Of a stretch of 64,000 nucleotides of DNA, positions 1-8,932 are shown in pieces; the stretch's first letter is position 1, and each line of letters begins with the position of its first letter. This stretch comes from Caulobacteraceae bacterium (GTDB lineage Bacteria; Pseudomonadota; Alphaproteobacteria; Caulobacterales; Caulobacteraceae). The notes under the pieces are model-generated. The model was not told where the DNA came from and did not search any database. It saw nothing but the letters and a program-made list of their open reading frames with translations. The stretch lies in assembly GCA_019746095.1 (NCBI GenBank), contig JAIESL010000022.1:62001-126000 (forward strand), read 5' to 3'. Position numbers and translations under genes: made by a program.

Positions 1-142
1 AACGGTCAAGGCCCGGCGCGCTTTCGAACGTCGCGGCTGGCCGGTCATCGACGTCACGCGCCGCTCGGTCGAGGAGACGGCCGCCGGCATCATCAACCTT
101 CTGAACGAACGCCGCACGCGCCGGTTGGGGACCAGCTGGTGA
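1..142 (+). CDS. Pyruvate, phosphate dikinase / PEP synthase regulatory protein, C-terminal end (partial)
   Basis: Only the last 46 residues are in the window. The tail, with [16 protein letters not shown] followed by a short basic end, matches the C-terminus of the DUF299 bifunctional kinase/pyrophosphorylases. These reversibly phosphorylate a threonine of PEP synthase or pyruvate phosphate dikinase and so switch gluconeogenic flux. Its TGA overlaps the GTG start of the following maf gene (GTGA), which indicates one transcript. The catalytic P-loop lies upstream of the window, so the family call rests on the tail and on the common alphaproteobacterial order of this gene next to maf, aroE, coaE and dnaQ. 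Confidence 0.75.
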   Translation, partial: TVKARRAFERRGWPVIDVTRRSVEETAAGIINLLNERRTRRLGTSW

Positions 143-741
143 GCGCTCCCGGCGAACGGTTGATCCTGGCGTCAAAAAGCTTGGCGCGGCGGGCGATGCT
201 GACCGATGCCGGCGTGGACTTCAAAGTCCAAGTCGCCGATGTGGACGAGGACGCCGTCAAGGCGACGCATGATCCGGCAGATGCCGCGGGACTGGCGATC
301 GAACTGGCACGGGTCAAGGCGCTGGCGGTGTCCCGCCAAGATCCTGACGCCTGGGTCCTGGGTGCCGACCAGACCCTGGCCTTCGACGGCGGACTGGTCT
401 CCAAGGCCGGGTCACTGGCGGCGGCGGGCGAGCGGCTGATGGCCATGCGCGGCCGGGTTCATCACCTCCATTCCGGGGTGGCCCTCGCCCGCAACGGCCA
501 GATTGTCTGGTCGGGGGTGGATACGGCGACGATGCGCGTCCGCGCCTTTTCTGACAGCTTCCTCGAGGCCTATCTGGCGGCTGAGGGCGAAGGCCTGCTC
601 GCCTGCGTCGGCTCCTACCGCCTCGAGGGCATGGGGTCACAGTTGTTCGAGGCGGTGGAAGGCGACTATTTCACCGTCCTTGGGCTCCCGCTGTGGCCGG
701 TCCTGGCTGAATTGCGTCGCACCGGGGTTCTCCGGTCATGA
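139..741 (+). CDS. maf: Maf-family nucleoside triphosphate pyrophosphatase
   Basis: This 200-aa protein has normal length for the Maf/HAM1-fold house-cleaning enzymes, which hydrolyse non-canonical nucleotides to the monophosphate and pyrophosphate in the cytoplasm. The N-terminal [11 protein letters not shown] stretch is the substrate/phosphate-binding loop. GADQTL (75-80) carries the acidic catalytic region, and a C-terminal [13 protein letters not shown] segment is conserved in the family. The GTG start overlaps the preceding stop, and the stop overlaps aroE by 4 bases, so translation is probably coupled. The exact nucleotide preference (dTTP/UTP versus m7GTP subfamily) cannot be told by eye. 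Confidence 0.93.
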   Translation: MSAPGERLILASKSLARRAMLTDAGVDFKVQVADVDEDAVKATHDPADAAGLAIELARVKALAVSRQDPDAWVLGADQTLAFDGGLVSKAGSLAAAGERLMAMRGRVHHLHSGVALARNGQIVWSGVDTATMRVRAFSDSFLEAYLAAEGEGLLACVGSYRLEGMGSQLFEAVEGDYFTVLGLPLWPVLAELRRTGVLRS

Positions 742-1535
742 GGATTCAGGCGGGTGTCGCGGGGCAGCCGATCGCCCATTCGCTCAGCCCCCTGCTCCAC
801 AACGCCTGGCTCGCCGCGGCGGGATTGGACGCCGACTACCGCGCCTTCGGCCCGGCCGATGCCGCCGGGTTCAGAGCCCTGGTGGCAGAGGGACGCGCTG
901 GCCGGCTCCGCGGCCTGAATGTCACCGCCCCCTTCAAGGAACAGGCCCTGACGCTCGCGGATGAGGCCAGCGTCACCGCGCAGACCTGTGGCTCGGCCAA
1001 TCTTCTGGTGTTCGAGGCCGGGCGGATCCGGGCCGACAGCACCGACGGCGGGGGCCTGATGGCCGCGCTGGCCGATCAGTCGCCCGGGCTGCTTTTGCCT
1101 GACCAGCCGGTTGTGGTCCTCGGCGCGGGCGGCGCGGCCCGGGCCGCTGTTCTGGCCCTGAAGGCCGCGGGAGCCCGGGTCGGCGTGCTGAACCGGACCC
1201 TGGCGCGCGCTGAAGGCCTGGCCGCACAACTCGGGGCCAAGGTGGTCGATGCCGGCGCACTGGATGAGGCGGTGCTGGTGGTGAACGCCCTGGCGGTTCC
1301 TCCGGATATCGACATGTCCCGCCTTCGCCCCGATACGATCCTGATGGACATGACCTATCGACCCCTGGTCACCGCCTTTCTGGCGCAGGGCCGGGACCGG
1401 GGCCTGACGACGGTTGATGGGCTCGCCATGCTGATCGCCCAGGCGCGGCCGTCCTTCCGGGCGCTGTTCGGCGTCGATCCGCCCCCCGTGGACGTTCGCA
1501 GCCTCGCCCTGCGAGAGCTGGGAGAGACACCATGA
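738..1535 (+). CDS. aroE: Shikimate dehydrogenase (NADP+)
   Basis: AroE reduces 3-dehydroshikimate to shikimate with NADPH in aromatic amino acid synthesis. At 265 aa it has the usual length. The shikimate-binding SLSPLLHN motif is at residues 15-22, the catalytic lysine is in NVTAPFKE (K67), and the usual NTDG is STDG (101-104). The Rossmann loop GAGGAARA lies near 129-136, followed by NRT, the NADP-binding signature. It starts on an ATGA overlap with maf and ends on an ATGA overlap with coaE. Confidence 0.96.
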   Translation: MRIQAGVAGQPIAHSLSPLLHNAWLAAAGLDADYRAFGPADAAGFRALVAEGRAGRLRGLNVTAPFKEQALTLADEASVTAQTCGSANLLVFEAGRIRADSTDGGGLMAALADQSPGLLLPDQPVVVLGAGGAARAAVLALKAAGARVGVLNRTLARAEGLAAQLGAKVVDAGALDEAVLVVNALAVPPDIDMSRLRPDTILMDMTYRPLVTAFLAQGRDRGLTTVDGLAMLIAQARPSFRALFGVDPPPVDVRSLALRELGETP

Positions 1536-2173
1536 TCGTGCTCGGCCTGACCGGATCCATCGGCATGGGCAAGTCGACGACGACGGCCATGTTTGCCGAT
1601 CTCGGGGCCCTGATCTGGAATGCGGACGATGCGGTCCACGCCCTCTATGCGCGGGGCGGGGCCGCCGTCGGGCCGGTGGGCGAGGCCTTTCCCGGGGTGG
1701 TGATCGACGGGGCTGTCGATCGGACCCGGCTGGCCGAGGCCCTCGGACACGACGGCGAAGCCTTCCGGCGGCTGGAGGCCATTGTGCATCCACTGGTGAT
1801 CAGGGGCCGGCTGGAAGCTTTGGCCGCAGCCGAAGCCCGGGGCATCCGGCTGGCCGTGCTGGATATTCCCCTCCTGTTCGAGACCGGTGGCGATGCGGCG
1901 GTGGATGCCGTAGTGGTCGTGACCGCCCCGCCGTCTGTGCAGGCGGCCAGGGTTCTGGCCCGGCCCGGCATGACCCGGGAACGCTTCGATGCCATTCTGG
2001 CGCGTCAGCTTCCCGATGCGGAGAAGCGCGGCCGCGCCGATTTCGTGGTCGATACCGGCGCGGGTCTCGAGGCGGCGCGGGCGCAGGTCGAGCAAATCGT
2101 GGGGATGGTTCTGGCCGAAGGGTGGACACCGCCCCGCCATGGTCTTCCGAAAGCGGACGAACCGATCCATTAG
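1532..2173 (+). CDS. coaE: Dephospho-CoA kinase
   Basis: CoaE phosphorylates the ribose 3'-OH of dephospho-CoA with ATP, the last step of coenzyme A synthesis. The P-loop GSIGMGKS is at residues 8-15. A central [10 protein letters not shown] region and [11 protein letters not shown] (the Walker-B-like DIPLLFE motif) are typical, and the 213-aa length fits the family. It overlaps aroE by 4 bases and is followed within 6 bases by dnaQ. The pathway partner coaBC is elsewhere in this window. Confidence 0.96.
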   Translation: MIVLGLTGSIGMGKSTTTAMFADLGALIWNADDAVHALYARGGAAVGPVGEAFPGVVIDGAVDRTRLAEALGHDGEAFRRLEAIVHPLVIRGRLEALAAAEARGIRLAVLDIPLLFETGGDAAVDAVVVVTAPPSVQAARVLARPGMTRERFDAILARQLPDAEKRGRADFVVDTGAGLEAARAQVEQIVGMVLAEGWTPPRHGLPKADEPIH

Positions 2174-2178
2174 GGATC

Positions 2179-2904
2179 ATGTCCCGCGAAATCGTCCTCG
2201 ATACCGAAACGACCGGCTTTGACCCGCGCACCGGCGACCGGATGATTGAGGTCGGCTGTATCGAGATCGAGGATCTGCTGCCGACGGGCCGCACCTTTCA
2301 CCGGCTGATAAATCCGGAGCGGCTGATCCCCCCGGACGCCATCCGGGTGCACGGCATCACGGACGAGAAGGTGCGGGACGCGCCGAAATTCGCCGAGATC
2401 GTCATCGACCTGTGCGACTTCATCGGCGACGCGCCGATCATCGCCCACAATGCCCAGTTCGACCGGAATTTCATCGACCACGAGTTCGGCCGCTGTGGCC
2501 GCGCCCTCTTCCCCGAAGACCGCTGGATCGACACCCTGAAGTTGGCCCAGGCCCGCTTCCCCGGCATGGCCAATTCGCTCGACGCCCTGTGCAAACGGTT
2601 CAAGGTCTCGCTGGTTGAGCGCACCCTGCACGGGGCCCTGATTGACGCCCGCCTGCTGGCCGAGGTCTATCTGGAGCTCAAGGGCGGCAAGGAACGGCGG
2701 CTCGATCTGTCGGCCTCGCGCGCCACGGTCGCTGCCGCCGCCGCCGTGGCCGCCCAGGGCTACGGGCCGCGCCCCCGACCCCTGCCGGTCCGGGATGATG
2801 CGGCGGAACAGGCTGCGCATCTCGCCTTCCTGCAGGCGAACCTCACGGATCGCTCGCTCTGGGAGGCCTATGGGCTGGACATGGAAAAGGCGTCCGCCGC
2901 CTGA
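2179..2904 (+). CDS. dnaQ: DNA polymerase III epsilon subunit (3'-5' proofreading exonuclease)
   Basis: This 241-aa DEDDh exonuclease proofreads for the replicative polymerase. Exo I is LDTETTG (D8, E10), Exo II is IAHNAQFD, and Exo III is the HGALIDARLLAEVY segment with the catalytic His and Asp. A C-terminal part rich in Ala and Pro probably carries the region that binds the alpha subunit. I chose the ATG at 2179 over an in-frame start 57 bases upstream because it gives the canonical MSREIVLDTETTG N-terminus and clears the coaE stop. Confidence 0.95.
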   Translation: MSREIVLDTETTGFDPRTGDRMIEVGCIEIEDLLPTGRTFHRLINPERLIPPDAIRVHGITDEKVRDAPKFAEIVIDLCDFIGDAPIIAHNAQFDRNFIDHEFGRCGRALFPEDRWIDTLKLAQARFPGMANSLDALCKRFKVSLVERTLHGALIDARLLAEVYLELKGGKERRLDLSASRATVAAAAAVAAQGYGPRPRPLPVRDDAAEQAAHLAFLQANLTDRSLWEAYGLDMEKASAA

Positions 2905-2961
2905 CGAACGCCTGATCCGGTCCTGTTGCCCGCCGGACTGCGGCGGGCTGTCCCGGTGGGT

Positions 2962-3462
2962 TCAGGCCTGGCCCGCTTCGGCCGGTCCGCGTGCGATCGA
3001 CTGCTGGCGCGCGACATAGATGCCGGCGAAATCGATCGGGTCCAGCATGAAGGGCGGGTAGAAGCCGCCGTCCGAGGTGGCGCGGGCGATGATCTCACGG
3101 GCGAACGGGAACAGGTAGCGCGGGCATTCGATAAGCAGCAGCGGCTCGATGTCCTGCTCCGGCACGCCCTGGAGGGCGAACAGGCCGCCGTACAGTAGCT
3201 CGACATTGAACACCGTCATGGCTTCGGTCGTCGCCTTGATGGTCAGGCGCAGATCGACCTCGAAAAGGCCGTCGGGACGGCCCAGGGCGTTCATCTCGAC
3301 GCCCATGTCGATCGCCGGCTTCCCGTCGACGCGCAGGCTGTCGGGAGCCTTGGGGTTCTCGAACGACAGATCCTTGACGTATTGGGCGACGATGCGGAAC
3401 CCGGGACCCTGGGGGCCCTGCGGCGCGGCTTCGGCGGGGGCAGCGGTGTTGGCGTCGGTCAT
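2962..3462 (-). CDS. secB: Protein-export chaperone SecB
   Basis: SecB is the cytoplasmic tetrameric chaperone that keeps preproteins unfolded and hands them to SecA. This 166-aa protein has an Ala/Pro-rich N-terminus of about 20 residues and then the SecB core: [19 protein letters not shown], the central VELLYGGLF strand, and [12 protein letters not shown] with [19 protein letters not shown] near the end. It is transcribed alone, opposite to its neighbours. The gap to the divergent Tim44-like gene is 243 bases. Confidence 0.97.
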   Translation of the reverse strand: MTDANTAAPAEAAPQGPQGPGFRIVAQYVKDLSFENPKAPDSLRVDGKPAIDMGVEMNALGRPDGLFEVDLRLTIKATTEAMTVFNVELLYGGLFALQGVPEQDIEPLLLIECPRYLFPFAREIIARATSDGGFYPPFMLDPIDFAGIYVARQQSIARGPAEAGQA

Positions 3463-3705
3463 CGGTCGGGTCTGTCTGATTGAGTGGCCAGCGGCCGATC
3501 ACGGCGCCGGGAAGGCGCGGCGACTAGCACGAGGCACGGAGTGCGGCAATGTTGCTTGCCGGCGGATTGCCGCCCCGGGTGGCCGGCAGGGCAATCGGCC
3601 ACACCCCGCCGATGCGGCGGTTCCGGTTGCGCGTCCCCATCTCTGCCCCTAATCGTCTCCCGTCGAGCCCGGATCTTCCCGCCGGCCGCCAGTCAAGGAT
3701 CGCCC

Positions 3706-4347
3706 GTGCAACAGGATCACATCCTGACCGTCATCTTCGCCGTCATCGCGGCCGTCGTCCTGTTCCAGCTGTACAATGTGCTGGGCAAGAAGGTCGGCCG
3801 TCAGCCGGAAGACGATGCCCGTTCCAAACCCCCGCTCCTGCCGACCGCCGCCGCCGCCCCGGACCAGGCCGCCGGCCGCCCCGGTGTGCTGGATGCCGTC
3901 ACCCTGGCCTCGATCGCCGGACTGAAGGCGCGCGACCCTGGCTTTGACCCGCTGCGCTTTCTCGACGGCGCGCGTCAGGCACATGAAACCATCGTCCGGG
4001 CCTATGCCGCCGGTGATCGCGAGACGCTGAAGCCCCTGCTGACCCCGACGGTCATGGCCTCGTTCGAGGCCGGCATCGCCGCCCGCGAGGCCCGGGGCGA
4101 GACGGAGGTCGCCGAATTCCTCCACCCCGCCCGCGCCGATCTGGAACAGGCTTCGGCCGAAGAAAACCGGGCCACGGCCAAGGTCCGTTTCCTGGCCGAA
4201 CTGCGCAATACGGTGACCCCTGCCGATGCAGCAGCCGAGCCCCAGATCGACGAACGCCGGGTGGCCGAGCTGTGGACCTTCGAGCGCACCCTCGGTGCCA
4301 GCGATCCCAACTGGGTCCTGGCCCGTACCGAGCCCGCCGCCGCATGA
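3706..4347 (+). CDS. Tim44/TimA-family membrane-anchored protein
   Basis: A single N-terminal membrane segment (about residues 4-22, ILTVIFAVIAAVVLFQLYNVL) is followed by a charged linker and a Tim44-like domain, seen in FLDGARQAHETIVRAYAAGDRETLKPLL and the later ELWTFERTLG. Bacterial relatives are inner-membrane proteins with the domain in the cytoplasm. Their role is unsettled, though the fold is shared with mitochondrial Tim44. The GTG start has AAGGA about 7 bases upstream, and the 74 codons before it read as non-coding. The position between secB and mltA is common in alphaproteobacteria. The stop overlaps mltA (ATGA). Confidence 0.85.
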   Translation: MQQDHILTVIFAVIAAVVLFQLYNVLGKKVGRQPEDDARSKPPLLPTAAAAPDQAAGRPGVLDAVTLASIAGLKARDPGFDPLRFLDGARQAHETIVRAYAAGDRETLKPLLTPTVMASFEAGIAAREARGETEVAEFLHPARADLEQASAEENRATAKVRFLAELRNTVTPADAAAEPQIDERRVAELWTFERTLGASDPNWVLARTEPAAA

Positions 4348-5483
4348 TCAGGGACGGTGTCCGCCGTCGAGATTTCACCGGAACGGCCGTCCTTGTCGGT
4401 CTGGCCCTGACGCTCGCCGCCTGCGCCACCAACCCTGCCGCCCCGCCGGCTTCACCGGTGCCTGCCCCGTCCGTTCCCGCACCGTCACCCGATCCGGCCC
4501 GCGACCCGGCTCCGGTGCCCGAGGGGCTGAGCCCGGCGACCCTGCCCGGCTGGAATGACGAGGACCATCTGGCCGCCTTCGAGGCCTGGGCCGTCGGCTG
4601 CACCGTGGCCCGCGACGCCGCCTCGCGGACCCAGTGCGACCGGGCGATGCTGCTCAAACAGACCTCGAAGCCGGTGACGCCCTCAATGGCCCGCGCCTTC
4701 CTCGAGAGCGGTTTCACCGTCGTGGCAGCGGTGACGCCGGACGGCAGGCCAGGCCTGCTGACCGCCTATTTCGCCCCCGAATACAGCGCCCGCCGGATGC
4801 CGGACGCCGAGTTCGACATGCCCGTCCGGCCCCGTCCCGAAGGCTGGACCCGCGGTGCCGTCGGGGCCGTGCGCGCCGAGATCGAGGCCGCCCCGCCGAC
4901 GGACGCCCTCGCCTGGATGCGGGCCGAAGACCTGTTCTTCATGCAGATCCAGGGGTCGGGCTATCTGACCTTCGAGGACGACTCGACCGCCCGCGCGGCC
5001 TATGCCGCCGACAACGGCCAGCCCTTCACCGGCATTGCCCGGCCGATGACGGAACAGGGGCTGTTGCCGGCCAACGGCACCTCGGGCGAGGCCATCCGCG
5101 CCTGGCTGGCGGCCCATCGCGGGCCGGAGGCCCGGGCCGTTATGGCCCTGAACCCCCGCTACATTTTTTTCGCCATGACCCCCGATGACGGCGGCCATCC
5201 GAACGGGGCGGCCGGCATCCCCCTGACCGCCCGCCGCTCCATCGCCGTTGACCCGGCCCACTGGCGCTATGGCGACCTCGTCTGGATCAGTGCCGACGGC
5301 GGCAATCTGGTCGGGGCCCGGGCCAGCTATCAGGGCCTGGTCCTGGCGCTGGACACCGGCTCGGCTATCCGCGGTCCGGTCCGGGCGGACTTCTACATGG
5401 GCCGCGGCGCTGTGGCAGGGGAAGAGGCAGGGTCGGTCCGCCATCCGCTCAGGATGTGGCGGCTGGTTCCGCGGGATCGCTAG
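4344..5483 (+). CDS. mltA: Membrane-bound lytic murein transglycosylase A (MltA family)
   Basis: MltA cleaves peptidoglycan glycan strands with formation of 1,6-anhydromuropeptides. The 379-aa precursor starts with a lipoprotein signal ending in LTLAAC, so it should be anchored in the outer membrane. A Pro/Ala-rich linker follows, then the MltA domain (PGLLTAYFAPEY, FFMQIQGSGYLTF) and the C-terminal 3D domain (LVLALDTGSAIRGPVRADFYMG), whose aspartates are catalytic. The ATG overlaps the stop of the Tim44-like gene, so the two are co-translated. Its stop overlaps the convergent small gene by a few bases. Confidence 0.94.
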   Translation: MIRDGVRRRDFTGTAVLVGLALTLAACATNPAAPPASPVPAPSVPAPSPDPARDPAPVPEGLSPATLPGWNDEDHLAAFEAWAVGCTVARDAASRTQCDRAMLLKQTSKPVTPSMARAFLESGFTVVAAVTPDGRPGLLTAYFAPEYSARRMPDAEFDMPVRPRPEGWTRGAVGAVRAEIEAAPPTDALAWMRAEDLFFMQIQGSGYLTFEDDSTARAAYAADNGQPFTGIARPMTEQGLLPANGTSGEAIRAWLAAHRGPEARAVMALNPRYIFFAMTPDDGGHPNGAAGIPLTARRSIAVDPAHWRYGDLVWISADGGNLVGARASYQGLVLALDTGSAIRGPVRADFYMGRGAVAGEEAGSVRHPLRMWRLVPRDR

Positions 5484-5785
5484 AGACTGACCAGTTCGAC
5501 ACGGTTCTCACCATCGGTGAACCAGACCTCGGCCATGTTCAAAGCATCCGCCAACGGCTCGCTCGGATGGGAACTGGTGGTGATAAATCGGTCCGCATCC
5601 GATCCATCGCCAAAGACTAGGTCGTCAATCTGGTCCTCGATTTCCACGCAACCGTCACCCACGACTGCGATCAATTCCACGCCGTCGATCAGGCACTTCT
5701 CAACAAACGGGGCGAGCCGCTCGGGGTGCTTCAGCGGAAGTATAAGCACGACCTTGGCCGGGTAAGGTGTCCCTATAGAACTCAC
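5480..5785 (-). CDS. Small conserved hypothetical protein (101 aa), coupled to the HerA-like ATPase gene
   Basis: No characterised function is recognised. It begins [25 protein letters not shown] and has an acidic middle with several Asp/Glu. It ends in an Asn/Trp-containing strand, suggesting a small alpha/beta cytoplasmic protein without membrane segments. It resembles a family I remember as DUF7684, but I cannot confirm this. The GTG start overlaps the stop of the upstream HerA-like gene (GTGA), so it should be translated with it. The DNA is visibly richer in A+T than the genes around it, which may mean later acquisition. Confidence 0.7.
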   Translation of the reverse strand: MSSIGTPYPAKVVLILPLKHPERLAPFVEKCLIDGVELIAVVGDGCVEIEDQIDDLVFGDGSDADRFITTSSHPSEPLADALNMAEVWFTDGENRVELVSL

Positions 5786-7380
5786 CGCCGCCGCAGCCCG
5801 CCCAGCAGGCCCCGCAGCAGCTCCCGCGTGATCGTGCTGCCTGCCGTGCGCAGGACCGATTTGGTCACCGCCTCGATCGGCGTTTCTCGGGTCGAGCGGC
5901 GGGCCGGGGCGCGAGAGCGGGCGGTTTCGCGTTCAAGGCGGGCCTGCTCCTTCTCCCGGGCGGCGGCGGCCTTTTCGGCATCCCTGGCGGCTAGGGCGTC
6001 GGCCTTTGCGCGGGCCTCGGCCAGCTTGGCCTCGGCGGTGGCCTGATCGGCCTCACCACGCCGGGCGGCGAGGATTTCCTCGGCGGATTCGCGGTCCACC
6101 ACCGCCTCATAGAGGCCGCGCACCGGGCTGGCGGCCATCACGGCGGCGCGTTCGGCATCGGTGGCGGGGCCGAGGCGGCTGTCGGGCGGGCGGATGGCGG
6201 TGCGGGCCACGATATTGGGCGCGCCCTTCTCATCGAGGGTCGAGACCAGGGCCTCGCCGACACCCAGACCTTGAATGGCCTCTTCGGTGTTGAAGGCCGG
6301 GTTCGGGCGGAAACTGTCGGAGGCAGCCTTCAGCCCGCGCTGTTCGGCCGGGGTATAGGCGCGCAGGGCATGCTGGATGCGGTTGCCCAGCTGGGCCAGG
6401 ACGCTGTCGGGAATGTCGGCCGGGTTCTGGGTGACGAAATAGACCCCGACCCCCTTGGAGCGGATTAGGCGCACGACCTGTTCCACCTTTTCCCTGAGCG
6501 CATCGGGCGTGTCATTGAACAGCAGATGGGCCTCGTCGAAGAAGAAGACGAGGCGCGGCTTTTCGGGATCGCCGACCTCGGGCAGCTGTTCGAAAAGTTC
6601 CGACAGCAGCCACAGCAGGAAGGCGGCATACAGGCGCGGGCTGCCCATCAGCTTGGTCGCATCCAGCACATTGACCTGCCCCCGGCCGTCGAGGCCGGTG
6701 CGCATCATGTCCTCCAGCCGCAGGGCCGGTTCGCCGAAGAAGGCCTTGCCGCCCTGCTGTTCCAGCTGGAGGATCGAGCGCTGGATGGCGGCGATCGAGG
6801 CGGGGGCGACATTGCCGACCTCGCGGCCGATCCGCTCGGCATTTTCGCCCACATGGACCAGCAGGGCGCGCAGGTCGTCGAGGTCGAGCAGCAGCAGGCC
6901 TTCGGTGTCGGCGACGTGGAAGACGACCGACAGCACCCCTTCCTGCACGTCGTTGAGATTCAGCATCCGGGCCAGCAGCAGGGGGCCGATCTCGCTGACC
7001 GTGGTGCGGATCGGGTGGCCCTTGAGACCGTACAGGTCCCAGAACACGACCGGGGCGGCCTTCGGCGTCAGGGTCAGACCCATGGAGGCGGCGCGGGCCA
7101 GCAGCTTCTCGCCCGGCGATCCCGGCACGCAGATACCTGACAGGTCGCCCTTCACATCGGCGCAGAAGACCGGGACGCCGGCGTCGGAAAAGCCCTGGGC
7201 CATGATCTGCAGGGTCACCGTCTTGCCCGTGCCGGTCGCGCCGGCGACGACGCCGTGACGGCTAGCACGGTGGAACAGCAACTGTTCGGGCTTGTCGGCC
7301 CCGTTGTCGGAGGATTGGCCGAGGAACAGGCCGGGGGCGACGTCAGGCATGGGAACTCCGGGCGGGGGGGCGGCACTCAT
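5782..7380 (-). CDS. HerA-like helicase / DUF853 ATPase
   Basis: This 532-aa protein of the DUF853 branch of the FtsK/HerA superfamily has Walker A GATGTGKT (47-54), a Walker B region [12 protein letters not shown] and a sensor-like [12 protein letters not shown]. The last 100 residues are an Ala/Glu/Lys/Arg-rich coiled coil ending in a basic GGLRRR tail. Such proteins are predicted DNA- or protein-translocating hexameric ATPases with no settled role. Unlike HerA of defence or repair systems there is no NurA or Sir2 partner beside it. It is followed by a translationally coupled 101-aa gene. Confidence 0.9.
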   Translation of the reverse strand: MSAAPPPGVPMPDVAPGLFLGQSSDNGADKPEQLLFHRASRHGVVAGATGTGKTVTLQIMAQGFSDAGVPVFCADVKGDLSGICVPGSPGEKLLARAASMGLTLTPKAAPVVFWDLYGLKGHPIRTTVSEIGPLLLARMLNLNDVQEGVLSVVFHVADTEGLLLLDLDDLRALLVHVGENAERIGREVGNVAPASIAAIQRSILQLEQQGGKAFFGEPALRLEDMMRTGLDGRGQVNVLDATKLMGSPRLYAAFLLWLLSELFEQLPEVGDPEKPRLVFFFDEAHLLFNDTPDALREKVEQVVRLIRSKGVGVYFVTQNPADIPDSVLAQLGNRIQHALRAYTPAEQRGLKAASDSFRPNPAFNTEEAIQGLGVGEALVSTLDEKGAPNIVARTAIRPPDSRLGPATDAERAAVMAASPVRGLYEAVVDRESAEEILAARRGEADQATAEAKLAEARAKADALAARDAEKAAAAREKEQARLERETARSRAPARRSTRETPIEAVTKSVLRTAGSTITRELLRGLLGGLRRR

Positions 7381-7443
7381 GCTCTACCGGCGGCGTCGCG
7401 GGTTCAAGGCTGGATTGACGCCGACGGCACGGACCCCGACGAT

Positions 7444-8571
7444 ATGACCATGAAACCCCCGATCAGCGTTCCGTCCTCCACCGTCTCCCGCAACGCCCTG
7501 GTGTTGATCGCCGTCGTGGCCGGCGGGGCCGCTCTCTACTGGCTCAGGGACATATTGACCCCCCTGGCCATGGCCATCTTCCTGATGATCATGATCGACG
7601 GCCTGAAGCGGGGGATCGAAACCCGTACCCCCGTCCCCGGTCGCTGGGCCGGTGTCGCCGCCCTGCTGCTGGTAGTGCTCGGCTTCTTCGCCTCCATCGC
7701 CATCATCACCAACGGGGCCCTGAATTTCTTCAGCGAGGCGTCCGGGGTGTCGACCCGCCTCGGGCCGCGCATCGACCAGATCCTGCTCGACGTTTCGCAG
7801 TTGTTCGGGATCGATACGGCCCCGACGGCGACCCAGCTGATCGCCCAGCTCGATATCCGGGCCTATCTGACCCAGGCGGCCAGTCAGGCCTCGGGCGTGC
7901 TGTCCGGCGCCTTCTTCGTGCTCGTCTATCTGGGCTTTCTGCTGGCGGCCCAGCTGGGGTTCCGGCGCAAGATCGTGGCACTGTTTCCGGGACGCGGGGC
8001 CCGGGCCGAGGCCATGGGGGTCTTCGACCGGGTGCGGGGTGGCGTGGAGGGCTATCTCTGGGTCCAGACCGTGACCGGAGCGATGATCTGCGCCGCGGCC
8101 TGGCTGCTGATGCGGGCCGTGGGCCTGCAGAATGCCGAGTTCTGGACCTTCGTCATCTTTGTCGTGGGCTTCATCCCGGTCCTGGGGGGCGCGGTGGCCG
8201 GCCTGGCACCGCCGATGTTCGCCCTGGTCCAGTTCGAGAGCTACTGGCCGGCCGCCATCCTCCTGGTCGGCCTTCAGAGCATCCTGTTCATCAGCGGCAA
8301 CATGATCCAGCCGCGCATGCAGGGCGACAACCAGAACATCGACCCGGTGGTGGTGCTCCTGTCCCTGGCACTGTGGGGCCAGCTATGGGGCGTGGTCGGC
8401 ATGTTCCTGTCGACGCCGCTGGCGGTGATGGCCATGGCGATCCTGGCCGAGTTCAAGGGCTCCCGCTGGATGGCGATCCTCCTGTCCGGCGATGGCGAAC
8501 CCTATGCTGATGAGGACGAGGCCGGGCCGCCGCGAAACCGCGACAACCCGCCACAGCGAAAGGGCGGCTGA
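7444..8571 (+). CDS. AI-2E / PerM family transporter
   Basis: This 375-aa inner-membrane protein of the PerM (YdiK/TqsA-like) family has about seven or eight hydrophobic segments. Examples are NALVLIAVVAGGAALYWL, the paired N-terminal helices, a long extramembrane helical region with FFSEASGVSTRLG, and the C-terminal cluster FWTFVIFVVGFIPVLGG. The family signature LVGLQSILFISGNMIQPRMQG is clear. Substrates differ within the family (autoinducer-2 export, Na+/H+ antiport), so none is assigned. Two ATGs lie two codons apart (7444 and 7450), with no strong ribosome site at either. The extension to 7255 runs into the divergent gene and is unlikely. Confidence 0.88.
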   Translation: MTMKPPISVPSSTVSRNALVLIAVVAGGAALYWLRDILTPLAMAIFLMIMIDGLKRGIETRTPVPGRWAGVAALLLVVLGFFASIAIITNGALNFFSEASGVSTRLGPRIDQILLDVSQLFGIDTAPTATQLIAQLDIRAYLTQAASQASGVLSGAFFVLVYLGFLLAAQLGFRRKIVALFPGRGARAEAMGVFDRVRGGVEGYLWVQTVTGAMICAAAWLLMRAVGLQNAEFWTFVIFVVGFIPVLGGAVAGLAPPMFALVQFESYWPAAILLVGLQSILFISGNMIQPRMQGDNQNIDPVVVLLSLALWGQLWGVVGMFLSTPLAVMAMAILAEFKGSRWMAILLSGDGEPYADEDEAGPPRNRDNPPQRKGG

Positions 8572-8586
8572 CGCTGTCCGGTGCCC

Positions 8587-8614
8587 TTGAATGGCCACAA
8601 CCGGCACCTATTTC
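8587..8614 (+). promoter_or_regulatory. Possible sigma-70-type promoter for the small-RNA candidate
   Basis: TTGAAT (8587-8592) and TATTTC (8609-8614) are separated by 16 bases. The predicted transcription start, near 8621, falls just before the first hairpin. The -10 match is weak, so this is a suggestion only. Confidence 0.35.
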
Positions 8615-8620
8615 ACTCCT

Positions 8621-8735
8621 GTCGCCGCGGCCATCCCCCCCAGGCTGCGGTAGAACAGACCGGCACCACCCCTCCCCCTCCTGGGTGCCGGTCCAAGCAG
8701 GCCGCCGAACGCAAGTTCGGCGGCCTTGTCGTTTC
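8621..8735 (+). ncRNA. Candidate trans-acting small RNA with C-rich loops
   Basis: Three consecutive stem-loops fill this non-coding stretch. Stem 1 pairs 8625-8632 with 8643-8650 and has a loop dominated by seven C residues. Stem 2 is a perfect 10-bp pairing of 8658-8667 with 8684-8693, and its loop contains CCCCTCCCCCTCC. Stem 3 is a perfect 11-bp pairing of 8700-8710 with 8715-8725, closed by a GCAA tetraloop and followed by TTGTCGTTT, like an intrinsic terminator. C-rich loops that can pair with Shine-Dalgarno sequences are known from alphaproteobacterial stress small RNAs. Inference: an independent RNA of about 110 nt. It could instead be the 3' UTR of the AI-2E gene. Confidence 0.5.
8699..8735 (+). 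terminator. Probable intrinsic terminator with GCAA tetraloop
   Basis: An 11-bp perfect GC-rich stem (8700-8710 with 8715-8725) is closed by a GNRA-type GCAA loop and followed by a short T-rich tract. It would end either the AI-2E gene transcript or the small-RNA candidate. Confidence 0.6.
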
Positions 8736-8932
8736 CGGAGCCACCCGGGCCTGTCGGTCGGCCCCGACCGCGAAAACGGGGCCGGTGTCTTCGTTTTGGG
8801 GGTTCCCGTCGCACGCCGGACGGCCTAGTCAGCGCGCCTTGGACAGGCCCCTTGCCGAAGCGGCGAAGCGGCCTAGTCTGATCCTATCTCCGGCGACCCG
8901 TTTGAAGGGTCGCGTCCACAAGAGACCTGCCC
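8736..8932. other. Leader region upstream of glutamate dehydrogenase with one further hairpin
   Basis: This is the remainder of the 361-base gap before the glutamate dehydrogenase gene. It contains a perfect 8-bp stem (8759-8766 with 8777-8784; loop rich in A) followed by a T-containing tract, and presumably the glutamate dehydrogenase promoter. No open reading frame or clear operator was recognised. Confidence 0.5.

Noticed and set aside
5493-5506. Possible LexA box GTTC...GTTC
   Set aside because: The spacing is 6 rather than 7, and it lies inside the 3' coding region of the small gene.
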